DNA of 64,000 nt from Cryptomeria japonica (Eukaryota > Streptophyta > Pinopsida > Cupressales > Cupressaceae), in assembly GCF_030272615.1 (NCBI RefSeq), contig NC_081411.1, positions 45,025,517 to 45,089,516 on the forward strand. The letters are read 5' to 3'. Position 1 is the first letter of the stretch; every line of letters begins with the position of its first letter. Positions 11,946 through 22,780 of the stretch are shown here, one piece after another. The position numbers were made by a program, and so were the translations under genes. The notes under the pieces were generated by a model. That model was not told the DNA's origin and searched no databases. It saw only the letters and a program-made list of their open reading frames with translations.

Positions 11946-13094
11946 AATAACTGACATACATTCACCTATAATTTATTGAACATGTATTTAAACACCTCAA
12001 AATAGGAGATTCCAAAGCAAACACCAAGCTATTCTATCTTTTTCCTCAAGTCCCAATGGTAGTAGTATCTTAGTCTATACATGATCTCTTTTACCACCAA
12101 CCATTTAATGGTTTCAACCTTTATAGATAAATTATAAATGACATTAGGAAAATAAAAGTTTCAATTATTTACAAGGGTGGTGGCACCTAAATCCTAATAT
12201 TAATTACACATGTACATGTAGACATGTATCAATACCTTCCTAAATTTTAATTAGGTGCACTTATTTTCAACTATTAATTATTTTAAAATATTTAACTAAT
12301 GAAAAAGACATTGACTAGACTAGCTCCTCATATCTTTTGAAATCCTTCCTTTACCATTAAGAATTTAACATAAAAAAATTACACATCATATATATTACAA
12401 TATTTTTAAAGTAATATGTAGATAAATTAAGAAGTAAAATAAAGCGACAAAATTAATTTTAATATTTCTAATATTTTTGAATTTATATGTCAACCCACTC
12501 ACTTTTAAACATTGTTTGATTCAATGATTACATAATCCAGAACAATTTTACATATTATAAATATAATAAAAATAAAATAAATATTTATTCTTTTTTTATT
12601 AATTAGAATTGATGTTTGATAGTTTAAATGAATACTATTAAAAAAATAATCCTTATTCCACCTTTAAAGAAAAAAGTACAAAATTAAATAATCCACAATA
12701 ATCTTACATATTATTAATATAATAATAGTAAACATTTATTCTAGTTTATTAATTAGAATTGATCTTTTATAATTGAGATGAATAATTTCAAAAAATAATC
12801 CTCATTCAACCTTTAAAAAATCAATAACTTCAAAATGTCTCTTTCTACTATATTCTAACAAATAAATGAAACTTCAAGAGAAAGAAAGTCATCAATAGTC
12901 TATATCAGAAATGACATCATATAGTCTTTTTCTTGACCAATTGCTTGGACTAATTGATTTAATTGTGAAATACCCTTTTCTTGGACTAATTGATTTAATT
13001 GTGACATATCAGAAACAACATTACTCGAGGAGATTAGAGCAGACAGAAAAAAATTGAATAAGATACCTGCTACCGCAGACAGAAAAAATTTGAA

Positions 13095-13435
13095 TAAGAT
13101 AGCTGCTACCGCAGACAGAAACATATATTTTTATTTATTCATAAAACAAGTTACAGTTCCTCTCTTTTCTATAGGGAATTTCATTGTTACTAAACAAGGA
13201 GGAAAATAGATCATACGTGGAAGGATCCTCGCATAAATTTAGGAAACTTGAGAAACAAGTTTTGACACGTTAAAGGCAGTCTAACAGCAGTTTTTAGTCA
13301 ACCTTAGTGAGCTCTAGATTTGAACTCTAAATGTTGGACTCTAATTTATAAAGCTCCTTCTTTTTAGTCAAACACATGTGCGAGGAAAAATCCATCACAG
13401 GCATTGTGCATTTCTACGCATCTTATGACACGCCA
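13095..13435 (-). pseudogene. COMT-like gene ghost in copy B: flanks kept, coding region gone
   Basis: The 3' flank of the intact gene is recognisable (GCTGCTACCGCAGACAGAAA, AAACAAGGAGGAAAATAGA, GCAGTCTAACAGCAGTTTTTAG). It passes within about 35 bases into the 5' flank (TTGAACTCTAA, ATTTATAAAG, then the CACATGTGCGAGGAAAAATC upstream block). All coding sequence corresponding to 3801-4798 is missing between these blocks. Confidence 0.65.
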
Positions 13436-14129
13436 AGACAATGTTCACTCCATAATAAATACTCCATAGTTAATTGCTTACAAATGAATGTCTTGGACTC
13501 TTTTGACAAGCACTTGGCAGGATCAAATTTGGGCTACTTTTGATGCAGTTGAATTAAATGTCGCTTAAATTCGATGGTTGCAAGTGACTTAAATTTAATG
13601 GTAACATTTGATGGTTACATTGGATGGTTATATTGGTAGTCGATTTTAAATAACATATTTTAAGTTTTCTTTTGTTGAGCTGGTTCTAAAATCATACTTT
13701 TCTTTCGAGTAAAAGTGATTTATTAGAGCGATTTAAGATAAATCATCTAAACAAATAAAAACTTAAAATGTATTGTTTAAGCTGAAATCTCCACAGTGGT
13801 ATTAAGTTTCTCTATTATAACATAGAATAAAGATTATATCATATATAAAAAAAACCAAAAAATTTTAGACAAATTCACTAACATTCTCTACAATTATATT
13901 GTTTTTTGTTTCAAATTTTGTTTTTAAAAAATAAAGGGAATTGTAAAATTTATTCTCTCAAGTAATAATTATGAGCATATCACTATCTTTATGTATCATA
14001 TATAAATATTTAAGTTAATTGTTTGAACGTAATTTCTCTTCTTTTTTTGTGTGCATTCACTCTGGTGCTAATAGAATTTGCTAACCTTTTAAATGGACTC
14101 GACCTTCCAAAACTTTGCAATTACTACTA

Positions 14130-15055
14130 TTGTTGAAAGTTTGACTATGTATATTTTAAAATTTCTATGTCAACATCTTCTTACAAAGAACATAGACAAT
14201 GTAAAGCTCATACGATTTTCATTGGCACGTATTTCAACACTTTTTATTATAGTCAGATACTTTATAATTACAAATATAAAATTTCAATTTTAAAAAGTGA
14301 TTAAAAATATAATAAATAATGTGACGTGAAACACACTAATAAAATAAAAAATATATTTGAAGAAAAAAGATGCTTACCGCTTTCATGAATGAAAGACGAA
14401 TGGATATAAAAAAACGTAAGGACGTACGTCAGAATGGCTAAAAAACAAAATGTCCTTTTTTCAAATGTCTTCATTAAGATGCTCAGGGATTCTTCACGTT
14501 GATATGCGTTTAATAGTGATATAATAGGGTTTGAAAAAAACATCAAATATATATAACAGACGTCATTACTATATAACAGAATATCTCAGACGTCGTTACT
14601 ATCAAAAACATTGGTTCACTTTCACCAAGGGAGACATTAGGGTTAGGGTTAGGGTGAGGGAGACATTAAGCTAATTTTTTTTATTTCACCAGTTCATTAC
14701 GTGGCTGTAAGTTTGTTCTTCTTATTATTGTAAGGGTGAACTTTATATGCTAATGATTTGGGTTTATTAAAAATATTTGGAGAATTATTAAAAATAAATA
14801 AAAATCTATTTATTCATGTTAATTTTTATTTTGTTATGAATCTATATAAATGTAATATTTTAATATAATTATATATATAAATAAATAAAAAATCATTTAT
14901 TCGTGTCAACTTTTACTTTGTTATGAATCTATTTTAATGGAATACTTTAATACAATTATATATTAAAAATGATATATTCTTGTGAGAAAATTAGATATTT
15001 TACAATTTTCACTCATCTCTATTTGAGATGTGCATGGATAAATAAGATCTAAGAA
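14130..15055. other. Non-coding part of copy B
   Basis: AT-rich, no gene seen. It includes a short run of TTAGGG at 14635-14660 that is one repeat shorter in copy C, and paired AAATAAATAAAAATCTATTTATT blocks near 14790 and 14880. Confidence 0.5.
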
Positions 15056-15059
15056 TATG

Positions 15060-15960
15060 GCATCGAAGTACAAGTTACAAATCTGGTTAGAGGTCAAGGC
15101 TTAACCAATTTTATGGTAGATGCAAATTTGGAAGAAACAAAGGTAAATCAAATAAAATACCATAACATTTGAACCTATTTCCATTTCAAGGATAATTCAT
15201 TGTATAACAAATATTTTGTTATGCTTTGAGAATGATTCACCGACTCGAAATGAGTGAAAATCTATAATGTGCTCTATGTTACTGTCCCAAAGATATGTAC
15301 TAATACAAAATGAGTTGATGTAAAGAAATAATATTGCAATGTTGCACAATTTCATTGATCAAGAGTAGTTATGTAAGATAATTAATAACGTCATTAGGAT
15401 AGTTGTAGAGAAAACTTCAAAGCCAAGACTACTACTTATATAATATGGTTAGAGAAAGATACTAGTGACCAACATTGGTGTTCTACCCCTTATGAATGTC
15501 TTAATTGAAGCTCCATTTTAGCTATGGGGAATTGAATTTACTTGTGAAATTGAGGAGAAGAACATAACTAGATACAAGTGGATCATTGTAGCCACCAACT
15601 ATTTCACCAATTGGGTTGAGCTTATTCCAACTTGGAATGCTACACAAAGGGTAATAGTAGTTTTCTTGATTAGAAATATAATAACCAAGTTTGAACTCCC
15701 TCCAAAGATTATTGTTTATAACATTAAGTATTTTAGATCCTTGGATATGCTAAATAAGTGCTCATGGAAAAGAAGCTTATTCATGACATTGAAGAGAAAG
15801 AAGATGGTGTAGTCTCTCAAAGGATAGTAGAATTGAAAGAGTTATATGGAAGTTGGAGAGTCAAACATGAAATAATATTATAATAAAAATATGTAATGAA
15901 ACACCTATTTGAGAAGAAGGTACTATAAATAAAATTTTAGGTTAGTAGTATGTTGCTTGT
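15060..15960 (+). pseudogene. Ty3/gypsy RNase H-integrase fossil in copy B
   Basis: Plus-strand fragments include VTNLVRGQGLTNFMVDANLE near 15070-15130, which resembles the block between RNase H and integrase in Ty3/gypsy pol. They also include the frame-broken equivalent of the integrase core seen better in copy C (ATNYFTNWVELIPTWNA at 15590-15640). Many stops. Part of the core region present in C (39020-39090) is deleted here. Confidence 0.6.
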
Positions 15961-18300
15961 ATGAAATTTCAAATTGGAAGACAAGGGAAAATGTGTGAAT
16001 TTCTATCCTTTGTGACATGTGCTATACAAAAATTATTCAGAGGTATGATCTTATTGCATTCCACCTCAAAAATGTAATTGTAGAGTTCATGGAGCTACTA
16101 ATGCATGGTCAAAATATCAATCATTTTTTTTTCCATAGGAAATTAGATGTTTTGGGATCTACATTGCATATAATATTCCTTCTTGTTGTTTCCCTTGTGT
16201 ATAAGTATAGACCCCTATTTTCTATTATGAGTTATTTTGTTCTACCCCTAAAGGACTATTTGAGATAATTATTGTAACTACAAGAGACACACATCTCCAC
16301 TAGAGGCATTGTTGGGAACCCATCAAAGAAATTAAATAGAATCTATTTTAGTTATTTCTAGTCTATTGTTTTGTATGTTTCTCTATATTTTGATTTGTGT
16401 TATCCTTTTCCATGCCCCATGTGTTGAAGCTATGAAAAATCTAATGAATCCTTAATTTTGGTGATTTTATGAGTTTTTCGATGGTCTAGTGAGCCTTCAT
16501 AAGTTCTATGCATCTTGGAACCTAATGTCTTGGTCTTTCAAGTTCCCTCAAATTCCTAGCCCCAACCCCTCATGATAATCTCTTTTTATGCTCCTCAAAT
16601 AATGGATCTTTGCATATGCTTGGGACCAAAAAACTATTTCTCAATATCCCCACACTTCATAGGTCCTTGGTCCATATTATTCCTATTATATTATGTTTTT
16701 TAAGTCCCTTGATCCATAGGGCCCCTTGGCCCAAAACCTCTATTTCCTTCTATGCCCCTAGAGCCTAGACTTGATTCAAATTTGGTCCTTAGCACAAAGT
16801 TCCTAGTGCAAGGTCCACCCTGCACCTCAATCCTTGATGCGTTGTCTACCCATGATTTTGGTTGTAGCTCCCCATTCCCTAGTCTATGTTAAATCACAAT
16901 AGCTTATTGAAATCCATTTTCCATATTGCATATCATGTTCGACATGTCATAATTGATGTCAATGTTTGCTAACTACAAATATATTGATCTCTAAGATTTT
17001 GGAGTATTTTTTGTATTTTTTATGAGAAGTTGTTGATGTACTATTACACGAATGAGGTTGCACAAAATTTGTCAAAGTGAATTTTATTATTGAATACTTA
17101 TTCTTTTTTAGATTCCAACAAGAGGTATGTGGTAAATATTACCCCTTGAAATTTAGGAACTCCTTGTCAGCATGTTTAGGTAAAATGTAGAGTTTTTAGT
17201 TTCTTGAACATGTTGTATAGGGTAGGGTTGATCCCTAAACCAAAATTTATTTCTGCTCATCATTGATTGGACTTCATAATTGATGTAAGATGGATGAAAT
17301 TTCTAGTTGAGGGATGCAACAGGGTGACCCCCAACCCACAAAATAGGCTTTCTAGTCATTGATGGTCAGTTTTTATGACTAACACATGTGACTTCTTACT
17401 GTTGGAAAGATGCAAGGGATAAAGTTGACCCTTGACCCCTAATGAAGGAGTTCACTCTTCCATTTTATCTAAGGATTTTGGGCTTAGGCATTTGGTCTTT
17501 CTCCTTAACTTGTTTGATTCTTTTTATGATGTGTAATTTGTTATCATTTTAACATAGAGAAGAGAAAATGTATTGAATAGAGAAAGTGAATACATATGTG
17601 CATATGTGTTGAAGTAATAGAATGGTAATTCATTCAAGAGAAGAGAAGAATTAATGTGAATTAGAGTAGAGATGATACAATTGATGAGGATATTTTTTTC
17701 TATTTTATCAATTTATGTTGTATTGGTCCTAATTGTTGTCTTTGAAAAACTCTAATGTATAAACAACATAGATTGAGCTAAAATAATCAATTTTTTACAT
17801 CATTATGTAAATATTTTTTTGTAGATTGATGTGAGATAACATATTTTACAAAAAAAGAAGAATAGAATTTATAAAAAAATCAAAACGTTAAATTCACTTT
17901 TATGGGAAAATTTACTTGGAAATTAATTAAAAGTAGAGAAAATAATCCAACCATTATAAAATTTACATATTTGATAACTAGATATTGTCATATATATTGA
18001 GTTTCAATTTCATAAAAAAATTAAAGAAAAATTTCTAGCCATATTGCCAAAGTTTTTGTCTTTCTCTTTTAATGGCGTTATACTAGCAAGTCCAGAGGAA
18101 ATTGTTGTGTTTCAAAGCCTGAAGAAAAGGTAAAGACATGGTTTTATAATTTGAAATATTATTAAATTTGTACCCACTCTAAAAAATGTGCCAATTCTAA
18201 AAGGAGACAAAATATGATGTAATCAGAAATTGGTACTCCTTTTAAAAATTATACTGGGTGCCTATTTTAGAACAAGTACCCATCTTTAAAAAAAAATAGG
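15961..18300. other. Non-coding part of copy B
   Basis: No gene recognised. The block has a close counterpart at 39640-41900 in copy C. It may include the 3' end of the gypsy fossil. Confidence 0.45.
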
Positions 18301-18620
18301 GCACCTATTCCAAAATTGGTTTTTGAAAGCTTCAACAAAAACATACTATGTATTCTAGAGAATCTTTCAACGATTCTTTACATACCTACATGAAAACTGA
18401 GTGAGCACATAGATATAGTTAACCTTTCACTAATCTATAGCACCGCATTGTCAAACCATATGTAGAACAAAAATTTTTGACATCAATGACAAAACAAACT
18501 TATATTTGTAACAATATCCCCCTTTGTCATTGATGGAAACACTTGTGTAGATATAAAATACTTATCTCCCAAAACATTTCTCCCCCTTTGACATCAAGCA
18601 CAAATGGTGTCTTTTCTCTC
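18300..18620 (-). repeat. 3' end of an old copia element in copy B
   Basis: On the minus strand CAAAGGGGGATAT is followed by TGTTACAAATATAAG and a GTCATTGATGTCAA block. This is the same arrangement of polypurine tract and LTR start as in the copia element at 59690-59760 (CAAAGGGGGATAT then TGTTGG). A second GACATCAAAGGGGGAG lies about 70 bases upstream on that strand. The rest of the LTR is too decayed to bound. Confidence 0.5.
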
Positions 18621-18858
18621 ATGATTATCTATACACATGTATAAGCTCCCCCTATCAATGACGATTCCTCAAAGATGAAATCACAAAATAGAGAAGTCAC
18701 ATGTTTAGTTGTTATATCTTCATTCTTTTACTATATTACTTAACAATATAGTCCATCCCAAAATTGTTAGTATGTCTTAAGAGTTTTTAATGGACCAAAT
18801 ATTCTTGTATTGTCTCGTAAGATCTGCAAGGGATACATCCCATGAACATATTATAGAG

Positions 18859-18863
18859 GAGGG
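18859..18863. other. Target site duplication, left (GAGGG)
   Basis: GAGGG directly precedes the left LTR and recurs directly after the right LTR at 35022-35026. Confidence 0.9.
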
Positions 18864-19625
18864 TGTATATGGTGAAAAGGGATAACAATAATAACGATAT
18901 TGAAAGGCTAAATGAATTCAACCACTAAACCCTAGCCTAACAACAACAAAGATCCATAACATATGAAGATTACCTAAGACAATGCAAATCAAATGAGATC
19001 ACAAAGATTATACCATCACATGTCCAATAGGGTTTTGATCTCCATTGATCTTGCTTGATATATTTGCTCTTAGATTTTATATGCACAAGAGCTCAACAAA
19101 GAACAGAATGTGGTTGCAAGTAGGATCGTAGTGTAGTCAATTGCATAAGTTGATTCCTTAGGCTCTGTGATTAGGGTTTGATAATGAAGGAAGCATCTCC
19201 TTATATAGAAGACACTATAAGAAATGGAAGGATAAGATTGAGAGGTGTTAAAGGAGGTCGGCTATGATTAGAGGGTAGGTAGAAGAAATAATAAAATAAT
19301 GAAAGGGGTAGGTAGTGTATGAATTAAGAGATGAATGACATGTGTCATGGGTAGAAAAGACTAATGAATTAATTAAATAAATAAAGATTTATTTAATTAA
19401 TAGAAGAAGTGGGATCAATTAAATAAATAAGATATTTATTTAATTTAGGAAAAGGATAATTTAAATAAATAAATGTATTTATTTAAATGAGAAATAAGGC
19501 TAGAAGAGGATAAATGAATTAATTAAATAAATAAGGATTTATTTAATTAATAGAAGAATTAGGCTTAGATAATTAAATAAATAAAATATTTATTTAATTA
19601 GACATGACAATTTTGGGTGTCTACA
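18864..19625 (-). repeat. E1 3' LTR (762 bp)
   Basis: Matches 34242-35021 almost base for base; it lacks about 18 bp (CATTCTTCCTATCTC region) found in the other LTR. The part at 19368-19599 is five AT-rich inverted repeats in a row, in the U3 side for the minus-strand transcript. Confidence 0.95.
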
Positions 19626-19639
19626 TTTTGCCCCTATTT
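19626..19639 (-). other. E1 polypurine tract
   Basis: AAATAGGGGCAAAA on the minus strand lies directly before the 3' LTR start (TGTAGACACC). This is where plus-strand DNA synthesis would be primed. Confidence 0.75.
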
Positions 19640-19872
19640 GAGACAATGCAGCTTGTCACGTTGTTTCAAAGAAGATAAGATGAACTGATACAGAGTTTCC
19701 CCAGAATGGGAATGATATGCCCCCTCGAGAGATTGGATGAAAATGTCTGAAAAAGATTGCAGACAATCTCTTGATAAGAAAGATGAGATAGAATGGACTG
19801 ATTGGATAAAGTGACAAAGTCACAGGATAATGAAGACTAACTCAGGAAATGAAGGCGAGGGCTAGGGTAGGC

Positions 19873-19879
19873 TATAAGA
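19873..19879 (+). promoter_or_regulatory. TATA-like box of the E1 PMD gene
   Basis: TATAAGA, about 99 bases before the PMD ATG. E2 has TATATATATA at the matching place (43561-43570), about 100 bases before its matching ATG, and both are followed by a block with ACATCCTCATT. Confidence 0.5.
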
Positions 19880-20149
19880 TAGACCACGAGGAAAAATACA
19901 TCCTCATTGTCATCTACACATCCATGAGAGTAGAGTGCAGAGCGAAAATAGAGCAGGAGCAGTCAGTAGCGATGGCTTTCACTCACAAATTCGATCGCGT
20001 TCACCGATTTCAGAGGCCAGCAGAGGCAGGAGAGCCGGTAAGTACCACCAACCTCCTCGTACTTTGACGCATTTAATTTTTGTCATTAATGCATGCTAGA
20101 TAGGGTCATAAATGTGCCTAGACTAGGGTCCAAAAAGTGTCAAAAAATG

Positions 20150-20418
20150 TTTAGGCGCATCTGCGTTGGTGCCAGGCGCGTCTGTGTTCACTAGGCACGT
20201 CTGTGTTTGTGCCAGGCGCGTCTATGTCTGGACCCACATCTGCGTCAATTGCGGTTGCATCTGTGATGGACAGGTGCTTTTGTGCCAAGAAGGAATGTCT
20301 ATGTCTCCCAGGTGCGTCTGTGTAGAGCATAGGCACATCTGTGTCAAGAAGGTGCGTCTGTGTTTTTCAGGCACGTCTGTGCAGTCCTTGAGCGCGTTTA
20401 TGTCATGTAAGCACGTTT
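20150..20418 (+). repeat. GCGTCTGTGT array in the PMD intron
   Basis: About fourteen imperfect copies of a GGCRCGTCTGTGT-type unit spaced roughly every 18-25 bases, with exact forms such as GGCGCGTCTGTGTT. The reverse complement of the same motif forms arrays at 32464-32680 and 33873-34135. A decayed version lies at the same place in E2. Confidence 0.85.
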
Positions 20419-20539
20419 GCGTTTGAAAAGTATGAATTTGCATCTTCTAGGTCAAATTGATAGTTTTGTGATGAACATATGCTGCCGATTGGATAAGCTA
20501 CTGAGAGGATACACTCAAGTAGGTCCTCTAGGAAGACTA

Positions 20540-20760
20540 GGATAGATCAAGGCACTTTATGATGAACAGTGAGTACCTAGATAGAGTACTTTGTGATGAA
20601 CAGGGAGTACTGAAATATGAGTAGCACTTTGTGATGAACAGGGAGTACCACTAGGATAGAAGCAACACTTTGTGATGAATAGTGAGTGTCATTAGGGTAG
20701 ATAGCCATATGCATTTGGATAAAAAAAGTAGCATTTTGTGAGAAACAGTGAATGCCACTA
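20540..20760 (+). repeat. Array of CACTTTGTGATGAACAGGGA in the PMD intron
   Basis: Five to six imperfect units, for example at 20569, 20622 and 20668, each followed by GTAC or GTGTC and CACTAGG. E2 holds similar units (CACTATGTGATAAACAT and so on) at 44390-44520, so the array was present in the family's ancestor. Confidence 0.8.
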
Positions 20761-22780
20761 TGACTAACATGATTTGATTTGCTTGAATGTAGGAGTATTT
20801 GCCAATGCTGGAGTCACGGGAGAGATTCCCATCGACGCAGAGGTTGCGACCTGAGCTTACAGCCGAGGACAGAGTTGCCATCGAGGAGATGGGATTGAGG
20901 CATGTGCTATATGTTCTTGAGTTTCAGGTAAACATGGGTTTGCTGACTGCGCTGGCTGAGAGATGGCACTTTGAGACGTGCACATTTCATCTGTCGATGG
21001 GTGAGATGATAGTCACCCTAGAGGATGTCTATAGGATTCTATGGGTACCGATTGATGGGACTTTGATCCCATATGATCAAGATGGAGATAGAGAGGCCTT
21101 GAGATGGGTGTTTCAGGACCCTGGACTGGAGATGAGGGCAGGACACGTGGCATGGGACACCATGACAGCCATAGGACTAGCACTGTCAGTAGTGATAGGA
21201 GGAGCTATCAGTGGATTCCTATGTCCAGATAGGGCGACACGGGGTTTGGCTGTGGGCTAGGGAGGAGCACTGGAGACACTAGTGACGCAGCACACCAGAT
21301 ATGCCTAGGGACCATGTGTGCTGGCCCATTTATATTATGAGCTTCATCAGTTTGTTTATCATGGATCAGTGGGATTGGGCTGTGGAGTAACACTGTTGCA
21401 GGTATGGGCCTACGAGCATCTGCCGGTTACCCAACCAATACACTTCAAGGCTAGAGGTCATGGACGCAACTTTATACATTTGTATGATATGATCACATCA
21501 TAGCCACGAATTGGCAGGTTAGAGCATTGGTGGCGAGTGTTGGACGACATTGATGTGGTCATATGGAGACCATATCTGGGCTATGAGGAGTGGGAGGATG
21601 ACGTAGTGGAGCTGCCCTACACCTTTCGGAGCAGGTACCTAATTGGGCGGATGCCCTATATGTTAGAGAGACAACTGGTAGACAGGGTTGGCCGACAGTT
21701 TGGTCGGATTCAAAGGATGCTCTGGGGCTCAGGCATGTATGCCTACATAGTTAGAGATCAGGCACAGTCTGGGTCATTGCTGTCGTATGATCAGGCAGTG
21801 ACACAGCTAGTGGAGATGATGCCCCTACCTTGGGATATGTGGCCTGAGATCGAGAATGTCGGCATGGATGCCAAGTATACAGCTTATTAGGTAGAGCATC
21901 CGTTCCCACGATTGACAGATCTAGGAGAGGCATTGGAGGGAGATGGGGGGGGAGATGATGAGGAGGGTGGAGGTGATGGGGGAAGAGGGCGATGGAGGAG
22001 GAGGGGAGTAGTTGGAGAGAGGCGAGTTGCACCTCGGAGGGAGGGTGGAGAGGAGAGGCAGGCTCAGGTGGTGAGGGGTCATAGTGGATTGTCTTTACAG
22101 GTCGAGCAGCACAAGGTCCTAGGTAGGTATAGATACAGGGACAGGGATAGAGACAGGTACCCGTATAGGCACCAGTATAGGTACAGGTACCGACACAGGG
22201 GCAAGCACCCGCAGAGGGGGAGCCACAAGCAGAGGCAGAGGGGGCTGACCCAGTGGAGGATGAGCTGCTAGATTTGAGGGAGATCTGCCAGGGCCAGGCA
22301 TATGAGATCCAGGAGCTGGAGAGGGAGAGGGATCGGCTCAGGATGAGGCTTAGAGATACTGAGTGGGAGCGGGATCAGGCTATCCAGCTCTATACAAAGG
22401 CTGAGACAGTACTGAGGGTAGGGAGATAGGCAGCTAAGGATACAGGGGTAGGATACACTTATGTCCTGTGGGCAGGAGAGGAGATAGCCTACTGGAGGGA
22501 CCTCTACTATGGTGCAGTGCCAGCAGATCAGCGGGCGAGGAGCTTCCATAGACCGTCACATACAGCGATAGCTACGAGAGGGAGTCGGAGGAGATAGGCA
22601 TCGAGTGGTGGGGTTATGGGTCCTCCACCACCACCAGATAGAGGGGACAGGCAGGATGATCCTAGGGCGGGTCCTTCAGGGGCTCAGATTCCACTGAGGC
22701 CAGCGGCTCCGAGGGAGGGAGTTCATCATAGCCATAGAGGGCTCCCTTTGTATCATTTTTGTACCATTTTTGTATTGTAG

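Larger units (their letters stand above)
11946..18863. repeat. Segmental duplication copy B, left part
   Basis: Similar to copy A up to about 14130 and closely similar to copy C from 12866 on. A 66-codon open stretch at 14093-14293 is identical in translation to 37180-37380. Copy B resumes at 35027-35156, after the E1 retrotransposon. Relative to copy C it lacks about 700 bp matching 35270-35950 and both small DNA transposons found in C. Confidence 0.85.
19972..22780 (+). pseudogene. Plant mobile domain (PMD, MAIN-like) gene of E1, two exons, stops present
   Basis: Exon 1, 19972-20037, encodes 22 residues (MAFTHKFDRVHRFQ...GEP) and ends at GTAAGT. Exon 2 starts at 20793 after GAATGTAG, in phase, with EYLPMLESRERF. 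The frame then carries PMD features to about 21930: HLSMGEMIVTLEDVYRILWV, a FLCPD block, VLAHLYYELHQF, QVWAYEHLPV and IWRPYLGYEEW. Stops at 21258, 21306, 21501 and 21888 are all TAG where Trp fits. A low-complexity stretch (22120-22230, Arg/Tyr/Asp repeats) follows with a frame change, then a coiled-coil-like Glu/Arg segment, one more stop, and the end TIFVL at 22780. PMD proteins such as Arabidopsis MAIN are nuclear and affect silencing; what the element copy does is unknown. It runs against gag-pol. Confidence 0.8.

Noticed and set aside
14093-14293. 66-codon open stretch identical in translation at 37180-37380
   Set aside because: Identity is explained by the recent tandem duplication; no motif, and no counterpart in copy A.
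14635-14660. TTAGGG run resembling telomere repeat
   Set aside because: Only three units, and the usual plant repeat is TTTAGGG. Too short to call an interstitial telomere.
20151-20443. Open frames with repeated Thr/Asp/His/Arg over the motif array
   Set aside because: By-product of the GCGTCTGTGT repeat inside an intron.
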